64,000 bases of DNA from JAWLGZ01 sp041690635. Its GTDB lineage: Bacteria > Pseudomonadota > Gammaproteobacteria > Thiohalomonadales > Thiohalomonadaceae. Of this stretch, positions 49,976-59,022 are shown piece by piece. The notes below the pieces were generated by a model. The model saw only the letters and a list, made by a program, of their open reading frames with translations. It did no database searches and was not told the origin of the DNA. The position numbers and the translations under genes are program-made. The first letter of the stretch is position 1; each line of letters starts with the position of its first letter. The DNA lies in contig JAWLGZ010000005.1 in the NCBI GenBank assembly GCA_041690635.1, positions 186,001-250,000 of the forward strand, given 5' to 3'.

Positions 49976-52855
49976 ATGGACTCCATCCTTCCGCTTGAGC
50001 CCCTCCCCGAAAGCCTCCGCCCCCTGGTGGAGTGTCACTGGAACAATTTCCTTGAGTCGGTCGGTGCGGTGCCCGCCTGCCTGACGCCGGAGCGGCTCGA
50101 CGAGTTGGTGCGGGTGTGGGCCGTCAGCGATTTCATCGCCCAGACCTGCATCCGCCATCCGGAGCTGCTGGTCGATCTGATTGAGAGCGGTGACCTCGAT
50201 CGCCCCTATCCAGAGGGGCATTTGGTAGAGCGCCTTCGTGCCGCTCTCGACTGTACGGGTGACGACAACACGCTGGGGGTGGCGCTGCGCCGCTTCCGCC
50301 GCCGCGAAATGGTGCGCATCGCCTGGCGGGACATCGCCGGCAGGGCGGATCTGGCGGAGGTGACCGGCACCCTGTCGGACCTTGCCGACGCCTGCATCGA
50401 TCAGGCGCTGGCGCGGCTGCACGACTGGCACGTGGCGCAGTGGGGGGAGCCGGTCGGTGTCGAGAGCGGGGAGCCGCAGCGGCTGGTGGTCCTCGGCATG
50501 GGCAAGCTCGGCGCCCGTGAACTCAACTTCTCCTCCGATATCGACCTCATCTTCACCTACCCGGAGGAGGGGGAGACCCGGGGCGGACGGCGCGCCATTG
50601 CCAACCAGGAGTTCTTCATCCGTCTCGGCCAGCGCCTTATCACCGCGCTCAACCAGACCACCGCCGAGGGGTTTGTCTTCCGGGTCGACATGCGGTTGCG
50701 GCCGTTCGGGGAGAGCAGCGCGCTGGCCATCGGCTTCGACGCGGTGGAGGCCTACTACCAGGTTCACGGCCGGGAGTGGGAGCGCTACGCCATGATCAAG
50801 GCGCGGGTGGTGGCCGGCGACCGGGAAGCCGGCGCCGCGCTGATGGAGACCCTGCGTCCATTCGTCTATCGCCGCTATATCGACTTCGGCGCCTTCGAAT
50901 CCCTGCGCGACATGAAGGCGATGATCGAGCAGGAGGTGCGGCGCAAGGGGATGGAGGAGAACGTCAAGCTCGGCGCCGGCGGCATCCGCGAGGTGGAGTT
51001 CATCGGCCAGGCGTTTCAGCTCATTCGCGGCGGCCGTGAGCCGGCCCTGCGAATCCGTCCCATCCTAGCGGTGCTGGCGGCGGTGCGGGACTTCGAATGG
51101 TTGCCCGGATTCGTGGTCCGTGAACTGGTCGACGCCTACACCTTTCTGCGCACGGTGGAGCACCGGCTGCAGGAACTGGCTGACCAGCAGACCCACAACC
51201 TGCCGGCCGACCCGGTGGGCAGGACGCGCCTGGCGTTCGCGATGGGCTTTGCCGACTGGCCCCCCTTCGAAAAGAGGCTCCGTGCCCACATGCAGCGGGT
51301 CCACAGCCATTTCGACCAGGTGTTCGCTGCCCCGCAGACCGAACATGCGGAAACGGACCGGCTGGATCTGACCGGCGTCTGGCGTGGCAGCCAGGACGAG
51401 ACACAGGCGGCGGAGGCGTTGCGCGCGGCCGGGTTCCGTGACGCGGAAGCACTGATTTCCCCGATCGCGGCGCTCCGTGAATCCCGAGCCTGCCGGTCCC
51501 TGTCCGCCGGCGGGCGTGGACGTCTCGATCGGCTGATGCCGCTCCTGCTGGGCGCAGCAGGCGGCACGGATAATGCCGACGAGACCCTGCGCCGTCTGTT
51601 GCGCCTGGTGGAGTCGATCACCCGCCGTACCGCCTATCTGGCACTGCTGGTCGAGAACCCGGTGGCGCTCTCCCAATTGGTGCGCCTGTGTGCCGCCAGC
51701 CCGTGGATCAGCGACCTCCTTGCCCGTCATCCGTTGCTGCTGGATGAACTGCTCGACCCGCGCACCCTGTATGAACCGCCGGGCCGCGACGAGCTGGCCT
51801 TTGACCTGCGCCAACGGTTGCAGGGAATCGACCCCGACGACCTGGAGCAGCAGATGGAGGTGCTGCGCCACTTCCGCCACGGCAACGTGCTGCGGGTGGC
51901 GGCGGCCGATGTGATGGAGGCGATCCCCCTGATGGTGGTCTCCGATCACCTGACCTGGATCGCCGAGGTGATTCTGGATGAGGTGCTGGCGATCGCATGG
52001 CGTCATCTGATCGCCCGGCATGGTCGGCCCCCCTGCGGTGAGCGGGTCTGCGACAGCGGCTTTGCTATTGTCGGTTACGGCAAGCTGGGGGGCATCGAAC
52101 TGGGGTACGGCTCCGATCTCGATCTGGTGTTCCTGCACAGTGCCGAAGGGGACGGGCGGATGACCGACGGCGAGAAGCCGATCGACAGCGCCGTTTTTTA
52201 TGCCCGCCTCGCCCAGCGCATCATCCACCTGCTCGCCACCCGTACCGCCGCCGGCGCCCTGTACGAGGTGGACATCCGTCTGCGCCCGAGCGGCTCCTCC
52301 GGGCTGATGGTGAGCAGTACCTCCGCCTTCACCCGCTACCAGCGGGAGGACGCCTGGACCTGGGAGCATCAGGCGCTGGTGCGGGCCCGGGTAGTGGCCG
52401 GCGATCCCGAGGTGGCGGAGCGGTTTGCCGCCGTGCGCCGCGAGACCCTGACCCGGGATCGGAATCGGGAACTGCTGCGCACCGAAGTGCGTGAGATGCG
52501 CGAGCGGATGCGCCGGGAGCTGGACAAGGGGGACGAGTCCGGATTCGACCTGAAGCAGGGGTCCGGCGGTATCGCGGATATAGAATTTGTGGTGCAATAT
52601 GGCGTTCTGGCGTGGGCCCACGCACACCCCGCTCTTCTCGAGTACACCGATACCATCCGGCTCCTTTCCGGACTGGCCGGGGCCGGTGTATTGCAAGAGG
52701 CGGACACGGCACTGCTGAGCGATGCCTACCGGGTCTACCGCAACGAGGTCCACCGCCGCACGCTGCAGGAACAGCCTGCCGTGGTTGAACCGGCCCCGTT
52801 TGCCGAATACCGCAATGAGGTGACCCGCATCTGGCGCGGGCTGATGGAACCCTGA
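49976..52855 (+). CDS. glnE: Glutamine synthetase adenylyltransferase/deadenylase
   Basis: A 959-residue bifunctional enzyme that adenylylates and deadenylylates glutamine synthetase in response to PII and glutamine. It has two nucleotidyltransferase domains, each with the G-x(n)-D-x-D motif: GARELNFSSDIDLIFTYP (about residues 178-195, deadenylase half) and GGIELGYGSDLDLVFLHS (about 705-722, adenylylase half). A GlnD-like helical linker lies between them. The ATG 49976 has AGGA upstream, and in-frame codons further upstream cover the REP pair and are excluded. Confidence 0.95.
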   Translation: MDSILPLEPLPESLRPLVECHWNNFLESVGAVPACLTPERLDELVRVWAVSDFIAQTCIRHPELLVDLIESGDLDRPYPEGHLVERLRAALDCTGDDNTLGVALRRFRRREMVRIAWRDIAGRADLAEVTGTLSDLADACIDQALARLHDWHVAQWGEPVGVESGEPQRLVVLGMGKLGARELNFSSDIDLIFTYPEEGETRGGRRAIANQEFFIRLGQRLITALNQTTAEGFVFRVDMRLRPFGESSALAIGFDAVEAYYQVHGREWERYAMIKARVVAGDREAGAALMETLRPFVYRRYIDFGAFESLRDMKAMIEQEVRRKGMEENVKLGAGGIREVEFIGQAFQLIRGGREPALRIRPILAVLAAVRDFEWLPGFVVRELVDAYTFLRTVEHRLQELADQQTHNLPADPVGRTRLAFAMGFADWPPFEKRLRAHMQRVHSHFDQVFAAPQTEHAETDRLDLTGVWRGSQDETQAAEALRAAGFRDAEALISPIAALRESRACRSLSAGGRGRLDRLMPLLLGAAGGTDNADETLRRLLRLVESITRRTAYLALLVENPVALSQLVRLCAASPWISDLLARHPLLLDELLDPRTLYEPPGRDELAFDLRQRLQGIDPDDLEQQMEVLRHFRHGNVLRVAAADVMEAIPLMVVSDHLTWIAEVILDEVLAIAWRHLIARHGRPPCGERVCDSGFAIVGYGKLGGIELGYGSDLDLVFLHSAEGDGRMTDGEKPIDSAVFYARLAQRIIHLLATRTAAGALYEVDIRLRPSGSSGLMVSSTSAFTRYQREDAWTWEHQALVRARVVAGDPEVAERFAAVRRETLTRDRNRELLRTEVREMRERMRRELDKGDESGFDLKQGSGGIADIEFVVQYGVLAWAHAHPALLEYTDTIRLLSGLAGAGVLQEADTALLSDAYRVYRNEVHRRTLQEQPAVVEPAPFAEYRNEVTRIWRGLMEP

Positions 52856-52891
52856 CGGGGTTTTCGTAATGACGAGGAGGCGTAGAGTTCG

Positions 52892-53815
52892 ATGACGATG
52901 GAAGACCGCGACGGTCTCATCTGGCTGGATGGCGAACTGGTGCCCTGGCGCGAGGCCCGGGTGCATGTCCTGACCCACACCCTGCACTACGGCATGGGTG
53001 TGTTCGAGGGGGTACGCGCCTACCACACCGATGCCGGTACGGCCATCTTCCGCCTCCAGGAACATACCGACCGACTGTTCCGTTCTGCGCACATCCTCAA
53101 CATGAAGATGCCGTTCGACAAGGCGACCATCAACGAGGCGCAGCGCGCGGTGGTGCGGGAGAACAAGCTGGAGAGCGCCTACCTGCGACCCATGTGTTTC
53201 TACGGGGCCGAAGGGATGGGGCTGCGCGCCGACAACCTGAAGGTGCATGTGATGGTGGCCGCCTGGTCGTGGGGTGCCTATCTCGGGGCCGAAGGGATGG
53301 AGAAGGGGATCCGCATCCGCACCTCCTCCTACACCCGTCACCACGTCAACATCACCATGTGCAAGGCGAAGGCGAACGGCAACTACATGAACTCCATGCT
53401 CGCCCTGCAGGAGGCGCTCGCCTGCGGCTGCGACGAGGCGATGCTGCTGGATGCCGAGGGGTACGTGGCCGAGGGGTCGGGCGAGAACATCTTCATCGTG
53501 CGTAACGGCGTCATCTACACACCAGATCTCACCTCCGCACTGGAGGGGATCACCCGTGACACCATCATGCAGCTGGCCGCCGAGATCGGTGTTCCGGTGC
53601 GTGAGAAACGCATCACCCGCGACGAGGTGTACGTGGCGGACGAGGCGTTCTTCAGCGGCACCGCAGCCGAGGTGACCCCCATCCGCGAGGTGGACGGACG
53701 CGTGATCGGCAGCGGCAGCCGCGGCCCGATCACCGAGAAGCTGCAGTCCATGTATTTCGATCAGGTGCTCGGCAAGCGCGAGACGCACCCCGAGTGGCTG
53801 ACGCTGGTGAAGTAA
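52892..53815 (+). CDS. ilvE: Branched-chain amino acid aminotransferase
   Basis: A 307-residue class IV PLP aminotransferase for valine, leucine and isoleucine. GLIWLDGELVPWREARVHVLTH, the PLP-lysine segment ITMCKAKANGNYMNSM (Lys at about residue 158) and EGSGENIFIVRNG are intact. A GAGGAGG lies 11 bases before ATG 52892. A second ATG six bases on gives better spacing to no known site. The glnE-ilvE order followed by LPS core genes matches other gammaproteobacteria. Confidence 0.93.
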   Translation: MTMEDRDGLIWLDGELVPWREARVHVLTHTLHYGMGVFEGVRAYHTDAGTAIFRLQEHTDRLFRSAHILNMKMPFDKATINEAQRAVVRENKLESAYLRPMCFYGAEGMGLRADNLKVHVMVAAWSWGAYLGAEGMEKGIRIRTSSYTRHHVNITMCKAKANGNYMNSMLALQEALACGCDEAMLLDAEGYVAEGSGENIFIVRNGVIYTPDLTSALEGITRDTIMQLAAEIGVPVREKRITRDEVYVADEAFFSGTAAEVTPIREVDGRVIGSGSRGPITEKLQSMYFDQVLGKRETHPEWLTLVK

Positions 53816-53828
53816 CAGGAGGGGGCCC

Positions 53829-54023
53829 ATGACCGGTTCAGAGAAGAGCTGCAACGCCGAACGCCGCTACGAGGTGACGCGCGCCGATCTCCCGGTGCAC
53901 TGCCCGACCGAAGAAATGAGCCTGTGGAACTCCCATCCACGGGTCTACCTGCCGGTCGATCAGAATCCCGGCCACGAGGCGCGCTGTCCCTATTGTGGTG
54001 CCCTCTACATCCTCAAGGGGTGA
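53829..54023 (+). CDS. CHCC-type zinc-finger protein
   Basis: A 64-residue protein with the zf-CHCC pattern. VHCPTEEMSLWNSHPRVYLPV supplies Cys and His, and ARCPYCGALYILKG the final Cys pair, as in the NDUFS6-like zinc finger. Small proteins of this type are commonly encoded downstream of ilvE in gammaproteobacteria. Function is unknown. It starts 13 bases after ilvE with a CAGGAGG ribosome site. Confidence 0.82.
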   Translation: MTGSEKSCNAERRYEVTRADLPVHCPTEEMSLWNSHPRVYLPVDQNPGHEARCPYCGALYILKG

Positions 54024-54032
54024 ACCGAAGCG

Positions 54033-54099
54033 TTCGCCCGGAGGGCCGGGCTCCTACACGGTTTCGGGCTTGCCGTAGGAGCCCGCCCCTGCGGGCGAA
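54033..54099. repeat. Inverted REP pair before lpxL
   Basis: TTCGCCCGGAGGGCCGGGCT with CCTACA (54033-54058) faces GTAGGAGCCCGCCCCTGCGG (from 54075). These are the same elements as at 31823, 36891 and 49800, here in the opposite relative order. The pair separates the ilvE operon from the LPS cluster. Confidence 0.75.
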
Positions 54100-54189
54100 T
54101 GGGTTGAACGGAGCCGACGCGGCTTCGCCGCCGTTCGACTCGCGGCAATCGGTGGCGCGGACACCCTCTTTTAATCAGGCCGGTAACTC

Positions 54190-55113
54190 GTGCCCAAGGA
54201 TCTTTCCAGCTTTTCGCCACGACCGTTTCTGGCGCTGAAGTTCTGGCCCTGGTGGCTCGGGATAGGCGTGTGGTGGCTGGCGGCCCAACTCCCATATCGC
54301 GCACAGCGCCTCCTCGGCACCGGGCTCGGCCTGCTGATGTACGGGCTGTTGGCGCGCCGGCGCCGGATCGCACAGGTCAACCTGGCGCTCTGTTTCCCCG
54401 AGTTCGACGAGGCGGCCCACCGGAAGCTGCTGCGCGATACCTTCATCTCTTCGGGCCTCTCGGTGTTCGAGACCGCCACCGCCTGGTGGGGCCGTGAACG
54501 GGCGCTGGCGAAACTGAACCACATCGAGGGGCTGGAGCACCTGGATGCCGCCCGGGCGGCCGGCAAGGGGGTACTCCTGCTGAGTGCCCACTTCACCTGC
54601 CTGGAGATCGGCGGGCGGTTGCTGGCCCAGCACCGGCCGTTCCAGGTGGTCTACAAGTACAGCCGCAATCCGCTCTTCCACGCGGTGATGAAGGGAAGCC
54701 GCGCGCGCCGTTTCGAAGGTGCCATCGAGCGCAGCGATATCCGCTCCATGCTCAAGGTGCTGAAGCAGGGGCACAACTGCTGGTATGCACTGGATCAGGA
54801 TTTCGGTTATCAGAATGCGGTGTTCGCCCCCTTCATGGGGGTGCCGGCAGCGACCCTGACCGCCACCTCCCGCATCGCCCGCCTCACCGGCTGCAAGGTG
54901 GTGCCGTTCTTTGTCCGCCGCCTGCCGGGGGCGCAAGGCTATCGGTTGACCCTGCTGCCCGCGCTGGACGATTTCCCTTCCGGTGACGACCTGGCCGATG
55001 CTACACGGACCAACGCCCTGATCGAGGCGCAGGTGCGCAAGGCCCCGGAGCAGTACCTGTGGATGCATCGCCGTTTCAAGAGTCGGCCGGAGGGGGAGGC
55101 GGAGGTGTACTGA
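54190..55113 (+). CDS. lpxL: Lipid A biosynthesis acyltransferase (LpxL/HtrB family)
   Basis: A 307-residue inner-membrane late acyltransferase that adds a secondary acyl chain to Kdo2-lipid IVA. An N-terminal membrane helix (WWLGIGVWWLAAQLPY) is followed by the HX4(D/E) catalytic motif HFTCLE in LLLSAHFTCLEIGGRLLA (about residues 132-149). VVYKYSRNPLFHAVM and YALDQDFGYQNAVFAPFMG are further conserved blocks. LpxL and LpxM are hard to separate by sequence alone. GTG start at 54190. The stop overlaps the waaA start by one base (TGATG). Confidence 0.87.
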   Translation: MPKDLSSFSPRPFLALKFWPWWLGIGVWWLAAQLPYRAQRLLGTGLGLLMYGLLARRRRIAQVNLALCFPEFDEAAHRKLLRDTFISSGLSVFETATAWWGRERALAKLNHIEGLEHLDAARAAGKGVLLLSAHFTCLEIGGRLLAQHRPFQVVYKYSRNPLFHAVMKGSRARRFEGAIERSDIRSMLKVLKQGHNCWYALDQDFGYQNAVFAPFMGVPAATLTATSRIARLTGCKVVPFFVRRLPGAQGYRLTLLPALDDFPSGDDLADATRTNALIEAQVRKAPEQYLWMHRRFKSRPEGEAEVY

Positions 55114-56351
55114 TGCGCCGCCCGAGCTGGAGCTACCGCCTTCTGTTTCTTGCCCTGGGGCCGGCGATCCTGACCCATGCCGCATGGCTGGCCGTCAAGG
55201 GTGCGGGGCTGCGTTACTTCCTGGAGCGCACCGGCCTGAAGATTCCTGCAGGAGAGTCGGGGCCGATCTGGGTGCATGCCGCCTCGGTCGGGGAGGTCAA
55301 CGCCGCCGCGCCGCTTATCCGGGCGTTGCGTTCCCGGATGCCGGAACAACCTGTTCTGCTGACGACCACCACGCCGACCGGTGCGGCACAGGCGGCGCGC
55401 AGCCTGCCCGATATCCCGCACCGTTACCTGCCGCTCGACTTCCGTTTCGCGGTGGCACGTGTCCTCGATCGGCTCCGGCCGCGCTGCCTGCTGGTGATGG
55501 AGACGGAGATCTGGCCGCGGCTCTACTTCGGCTGTGCGCAACGCGGCATTCCACTGCTGATCGTCAACGCCCGCCTGTCACCCCGCACCGTCGGGCGCCC
55601 GCCCTGGATGCGGCGCACGTTGCGCACCGCGCTACAGAATGTCACCGCCGTCCTGGCGCGATCCGAGGAGGACCGGAGGCTCTACATTGCGCTCGGGGCG
55701 GACGGCGTGAGTACGGTGACGGTGGGCAACATCAAATTTACCCAGCCCGACACACCGGCCGACCCGCTCGCGCTCCCCCGGCCCTATCTGCTGGCGGCCT
55801 CGACCCATCAGGACGAGGAACTGCGCCTCGCCCGGGTGTGGATGGCGCTGCCGTTTACACGCTCACACCTGCTGGTGATCGCACCGCGCCACCCGAACCG
55901 CCGCGACGCCATTCTTGAACAGCTCGCCACCGCCGGCGCCCGCGTTGCGGTACGCAGCCGCGGGGATGCGGTCACCGAGGCGACCGACATTTACCTGGCC
56001 GATACCCTGGGCGAACTGCGCGGGTTCATTGCCGGCGCGGCCGCTGTGTTCGTCGGCGGTTCGCTGGTGCCCCGTGGCGGACAGAATCTGCTGGAGGTGG
56101 CCGCCGCCGGCCGGGCGCCCATTTACGGCCCATCGATCTACAACTTCCAGGCGGAGCACGACCTGTTGCAGTCTCGTCAGGCCGCCTTTGTGGTGGAGAA
56201 CGAGCGGGCGCTGTCTTCATTTCTGGCGCGTGCGTTATCCGATGACGAGTTGCTGGAGGCGGCCGGCAGGCGCGCACGCCGGGTCATCGACGACCAGCGG
56301 GGGATCGCCGAGCGCTACGCCGAAGCGATCATCCGGCGTTGCTCCGTATAA
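55113..56351 (+). CDS. waaA: 3-deoxy-D-manno-octulosonic acid transferase
   Basis: A 412-residue Kdo transferase (GT30) that attaches Kdo to lipid IVA. The N-terminal membrane anchor RRPSWSYRLLFLALGPA is followed by IWVHAASVGEVNAA with the catalytic Glu, LVMETEIWPRL, and the C-terminal nucleotide-sugar domain with VFVGGSLVPRGGQNLLEVAA. Complete. It overlaps the end of lpxL, so lipid A acylation and Kdo addition genes are coupled. The start at 55113 is fixed by that overlap and the anchor position. Confidence 0.94.
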   Translation: MRRPSWSYRLLFLALGPAILTHAAWLAVKGAGLRYFLERTGLKIPAGESGPIWVHAASVGEVNAAAPLIRALRSRMPEQPVLLTTTTPTGAAQAARSLPDIPHRYLPLDFRFAVARVLDRLRPRCLLVMETEIWPRLYFGCAQRGIPLLIVNARLSPRTVGRPPWMRRTLRTALQNVTAVLARSEEDRRLYIALGADGVSTVTVGNIKFTQPDTPADPLALPRPYLLAASTHQDEELRLARVWMALPFTRSHLLVIAPRHPNRRDAILEQLATAGARVAVRSRGDAVTEATDIYLADTLGELRGFIAGAAAVFVGGSLVPRGGQNLLEVAAAGRAPIYGPSIYNFQAEHDLLQSRQAAFVVENERALSSFLARALSDDELLEAAGRRARRVIDDQRGIAERYAEAIIRRCSV

Positions 56352-56358
56352 GTACTCG

Positions 56359-57132
56359 TCACATCGACTGGTAGCCGCTCAGCAACGCCGTCCAGCCGGA
56401 CTCGTCGAATCCGAACCCCGGCCGTAGGCCGCAGAGCTTGTCGAGCGAGCGCCTGAGTCGAGCCAGGTTGCCGTGTTGCCAGTTCGCAGCGGGAGTACGC
56501 AGGACCGCCCGATCGAAGTCGATGACGAAAACACCGTCTCTGGCATCGAGCAGAATGTTGTGGGCATTGAGGTCGGCGTGTTCGAGCCCCGCCACGTGGA
56601 AATGGCGCACAGTCGACCCGATGTGATGCCAGAGCGCCGGGGCCAGGGTGCCGTCACCCAGCCGTTCGGCCAGCGTGCGCGTGTCGGCGATCCGCCCAGT
56701 GATGATGTCGGCCCGGTACCACAGGGCCGAGTGCGTGACCTGGGCGGCGACAGGTGACGGTACCGGAAGTCCCCGCCGCTTGAGTTCGGTGAGCACACGG
56801 AACTCGCGCCACGCACGCGTCCTTTCCAAGCCGGTCCAGAGATATCGGTCCCGGTTGAAGTGCCGGACCAGGCCGCCGCGCCGGTAGTGACGCAAGGCGT
56901 ACTGGTGCCCCTGATGACTGAAGAACCAGGTCGAGCCACGTCCGCCGGCCGCTTCTGCACGGCTGCCCACAGCGTGCCAATGGGCGGGGTCGAAGAAGTA
57001 CGCCTCGGGCGTATCCAGGCATGCCGCGTCATACAGAATCGCGCCGTCGCCGCTGTGACGCTCGCGAATCTCCATGGCGGGAGACGCCGAATCCGGAGTG
57101 TGGTGGTGCGGTGTCTGACCATCCTTTACCAT
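56359..57132 (-). CDS. kdkA: 3-deoxy-D-manno-octulosonic acid kinase
   Basis: A 257-residue Kdo kinase that phosphorylates Kdo in the inner core. GRGSTWFFSHQGHQYALRHYRRGGLV, the kinase catalytic segment GLEHADLNAHNILLD and the metal-binding VFVIDFDRA match KdkA. Family members begin near the YDAACLDTPEAYFF block, so the true start may be the Met at 57075 rather than 57132. Neither start has a ribosome site. It is convergent with waaA and divergent from a GT9 gene. Confidence 0.9.
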   Translation of the reverse strand: MVKDGQTPHHHTPDSASPAMEIRERHSGDGAILYDAACLDTPEAYFFDPAHWHAVGSRAEAAGGRGSTWFFSHQGHQYALRHYRRGGLVRHFNRDRYLWTGLERTRAWREFRVLTELKRRGLPVPSPVAAQVTHSALWYRADIITGRIADTRTLAERLGDGTLAPALWHHIGSTVRHFHVAGLEHADLNAHNILLDARDGVFVIDFDRAVLRTPAANWQHGNLARLRRSLDKLCGLRPGFGFDESGWTALLSGYQSM

Positions 57133-57193
57133 AGCGGCCTATTATCGCTCCTCAATTCAACCCGTTAATACCCCGGGGACGACCGAACACACC

Positions 57194-58279
57194 GTGACTT
57201 CGCTTCCCTTGAGCACTCCACCGGCGCAACTCTGTCTGTTGCGCCTGTCGGCCATCGGCGATATCAGCCACACCCTGCCGGTGGTGCGCACCCTTCAGAA
57301 GGCCTGGCCGCAGACACGCATCACCTGGGTTATCGGCAAGCTGGAGCACTCACTCGTTCACGATATCCCCGGCATCGAATTCGTCGTCTTCGACAAGTCC
57401 AAGGGCTGGCGGGGGTATGCCGAGCTCCGGAGGGCGGTGGCAGGGAGGCGCTTCGATGTCCTGCTGCATATGCAGATGTCGCTGCGCGCCAGCGTTGCAA
57501 GCCTGCTGATCCCGGCCGATATCCGGCTTGGATTCGACCGGACCCGCGCCAAGGACCTGCAGTGGCTTTTCACCAACGCCCGCATCGAACACCGCGATCG
57601 GGAGCACGTGATAGAGAGTTTCTTCGGATTCACCGATGCGCTCGGAATCCGTGAGCGGGTCCTGGCGTGGGACATCCCCATCCCGGAGGAAGCGCGCCGC
57701 TTCGCCCGGGATCATCTGGAGCGGGGGAAACCGGCGTTCGTCATCAGCCCCTGTTCCAGCATGGACTACCGCAACTGGACCATCGAGGGATACGCTGCGG
57801 TGGGTGACCACGTGGCGGAGCGACACGGTATGCAGGTGGTGCTCTGCGGCGGCCCGTCGGCGGTCGAACGCCGCTATGCCGACGGCATCAGGCAGCGGAT
57901 GAAACAGCCGGTGACCGACCTGGTGGGGAAGACCAGTCTCAAGGAGTTGCTGGCGGTATTGAATGCAGCCGAGGTGGTGCTTAGTCCTGATGCCGGGCCC
58001 GCACACCTCGCCACCGCCGTCGGAACACCCGTCATCGGGCTCTACGCCGCCACCAATCCGGATCGCGCCCGTCCCTACCTCAGTGCCGATCTCGTGATCA
58101 ACAAGTACCCCGAGGCGGCGTGTTCAAAGTACGGAAAAGAGGCGGATGCGGTACCCTGGGGAGCGCGCGTGCGTGCCCCGGGGACAATGAGCCGAATCTC
58201 GCCGGCCGACGTCATCGAAGTGGTTGATGCAATACATTCAGGAGCCGGCCGCCGTACCTCACGAACTGGGCAGGAGTGA
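57194..58279 (+). CDS. Heptosyltransferase-type glycosyltransferase, family 9
   Basis: A 361-residue GT9 protein, the family of ADP-heptose:LPS heptosyltransferases. CLLRLSAIGDISHTLPVVRTLQKAWP is the N-terminal donor-site motif, and LSPDAGPAHLATAVGTPVIGLYAATNP the C-terminal one, with SPCSSMDYRNWTIEGYA between. It probably adds heptose to Kdo (RfaC/WaaC-like), but a specific name is not assigned. GTG start at 57194. The stop overlaps the next methyltransferase gene by four bases. Confidence 0.85.
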   Translation: MTSLPLSTPPAQLCLLRLSAIGDISHTLPVVRTLQKAWPQTRITWVIGKLEHSLVHDIPGIEFVVFDKSKGWRGYAELRRAVAGRRFDVLLHMQMSLRASVASLLIPADIRLGFDRTRAKDLQWLFTNARIEHRDREHVIESFFGFTDALGIRERVLAWDIPIPEEARRFARDHLERGKPAFVISPCSSMDYRNWTIEGYAAVGDHVAERHGMQVVLCGGPSAVERRYADGIRQRMKQPVTDLVGKTSLKELLAVLNAAEVVLSPDAGPAHLATAVGTPVIGLYAATNPDRARPYLSADLVINKYPEAACSKYGKEADAVPWGARVRAPGTMSRISPADVIEVVDAIHSGAGRRTSRTGQE

Positions 58280-58977
58280 AAAAAGTGAAAGAAAAAATCA
58301 AGCATCTGAACAGAACCTTGCGCATCCCGATCAACCGCTACTTTGCGTTTCGTCAGTTGAAGAAGTTTCATGAACGACAGCGCTCCATTGACGAGATCGT
58401 CGAATGGGCGATGCGATTCCCTTCCAAGGGCTATTTCAGGGTGGACTCCATCCAGAAGCGCAGCGAGATTACTGCCCTCGCAGAGGCGGTCAAGGCGCTG
58501 CAACCGCGAAACGTCCTCGAGATCGGTACCGCGCGTGCAGGCACCCTGTTTATCTGGTCACAGCTCACCTCGAACAAGGTGGTCAGTTGCGATCTGGAGA
58601 GCGCGGGGGTCAAGCGTGCCTTATTCGAGTCATTCCCCCCGCCCGGCTCGGGTTGTGTCGTCAGACATATCGACGGGGACTCCCATTCCGAGGAGATGAG
58701 GAAGCGCGTGGAACAGGCGTTCAACGGCGAGCCGGTGGACTTTTTGTTCATCGACGGCGACCACACCGAAGTGGGTGTTGAGAAGGACTATAACGATTAC
58801 CACCATCTGGTCAGGCCCGGCGGAATCATCGCCTTCCACGACATCGTCGAAAAGCAGGCCCTCGCGACCAATCAGGTGTACTTCTTCTGGAAACGGCTCA
58901 AGGAGGGGCGGAATATTCAGGAGTTCATCGATGATCCCGCACAGACCGGGTTCGGAATCGGTGTACTCCGGGTTTGA
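58276..58977 (+). CDS. Class I SAM-dependent methyltransferase (Methyltransf_24-like)
   Basis: A 233-residue SAM-dependent methyltransferase. NVLEIGTARAGTLFIWSQL is motif I (about residues 79-97), VDFLFIDGDHTEVGVEKDY (about 155-173) and GGIIAFHDIV follow, as in Methyltransf_24 and cephalosporin-hydroxylase-like proteins of surface polysaccharide clusters. A basic N-terminus lacks a signal peptide. The GTG start overlaps the heptosyltransferase stop, so it probably modifies core or O-chain sugar, but the substrate is unknown. Confidence 0.75.
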   Translation: MKKVKEKIKHLNRTLRIPINRYFAFRQLKKFHERQRSIDEIVEWAMRFPSKGYFRVDSIQKRSEITALAEAVKALQPRNVLEIGTARAGTLFIWSQLTSNKVVSCDLESAGVKRALFESFPPPGSGCVVRHIDGDSHSEEMRKRVEQAFNGEPVDFLFIDGDHTEVGVEKDYNDYHHLVRPGGIIAFHDIVEKQALATNQVYFFWKRLKEGRNIQEFIDDPAQTGFGIGVLRV

Positions 58978-59022
58978 AAGTGTGTCGAAAAGCGGCCTTC
59001 CCGAGAGACGCCAACAGTGCGG

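Noticed and set aside
51065..53854. A 929-codon open frame on the minus strand opposite glnE and ilvE
   Set aside because: It is antisense to two clearly conserved genes, has low-complexity His/Gly/Gln/Val-rich composition and no recognisable domain. Long antisense frames are expected in GC-rich genes.
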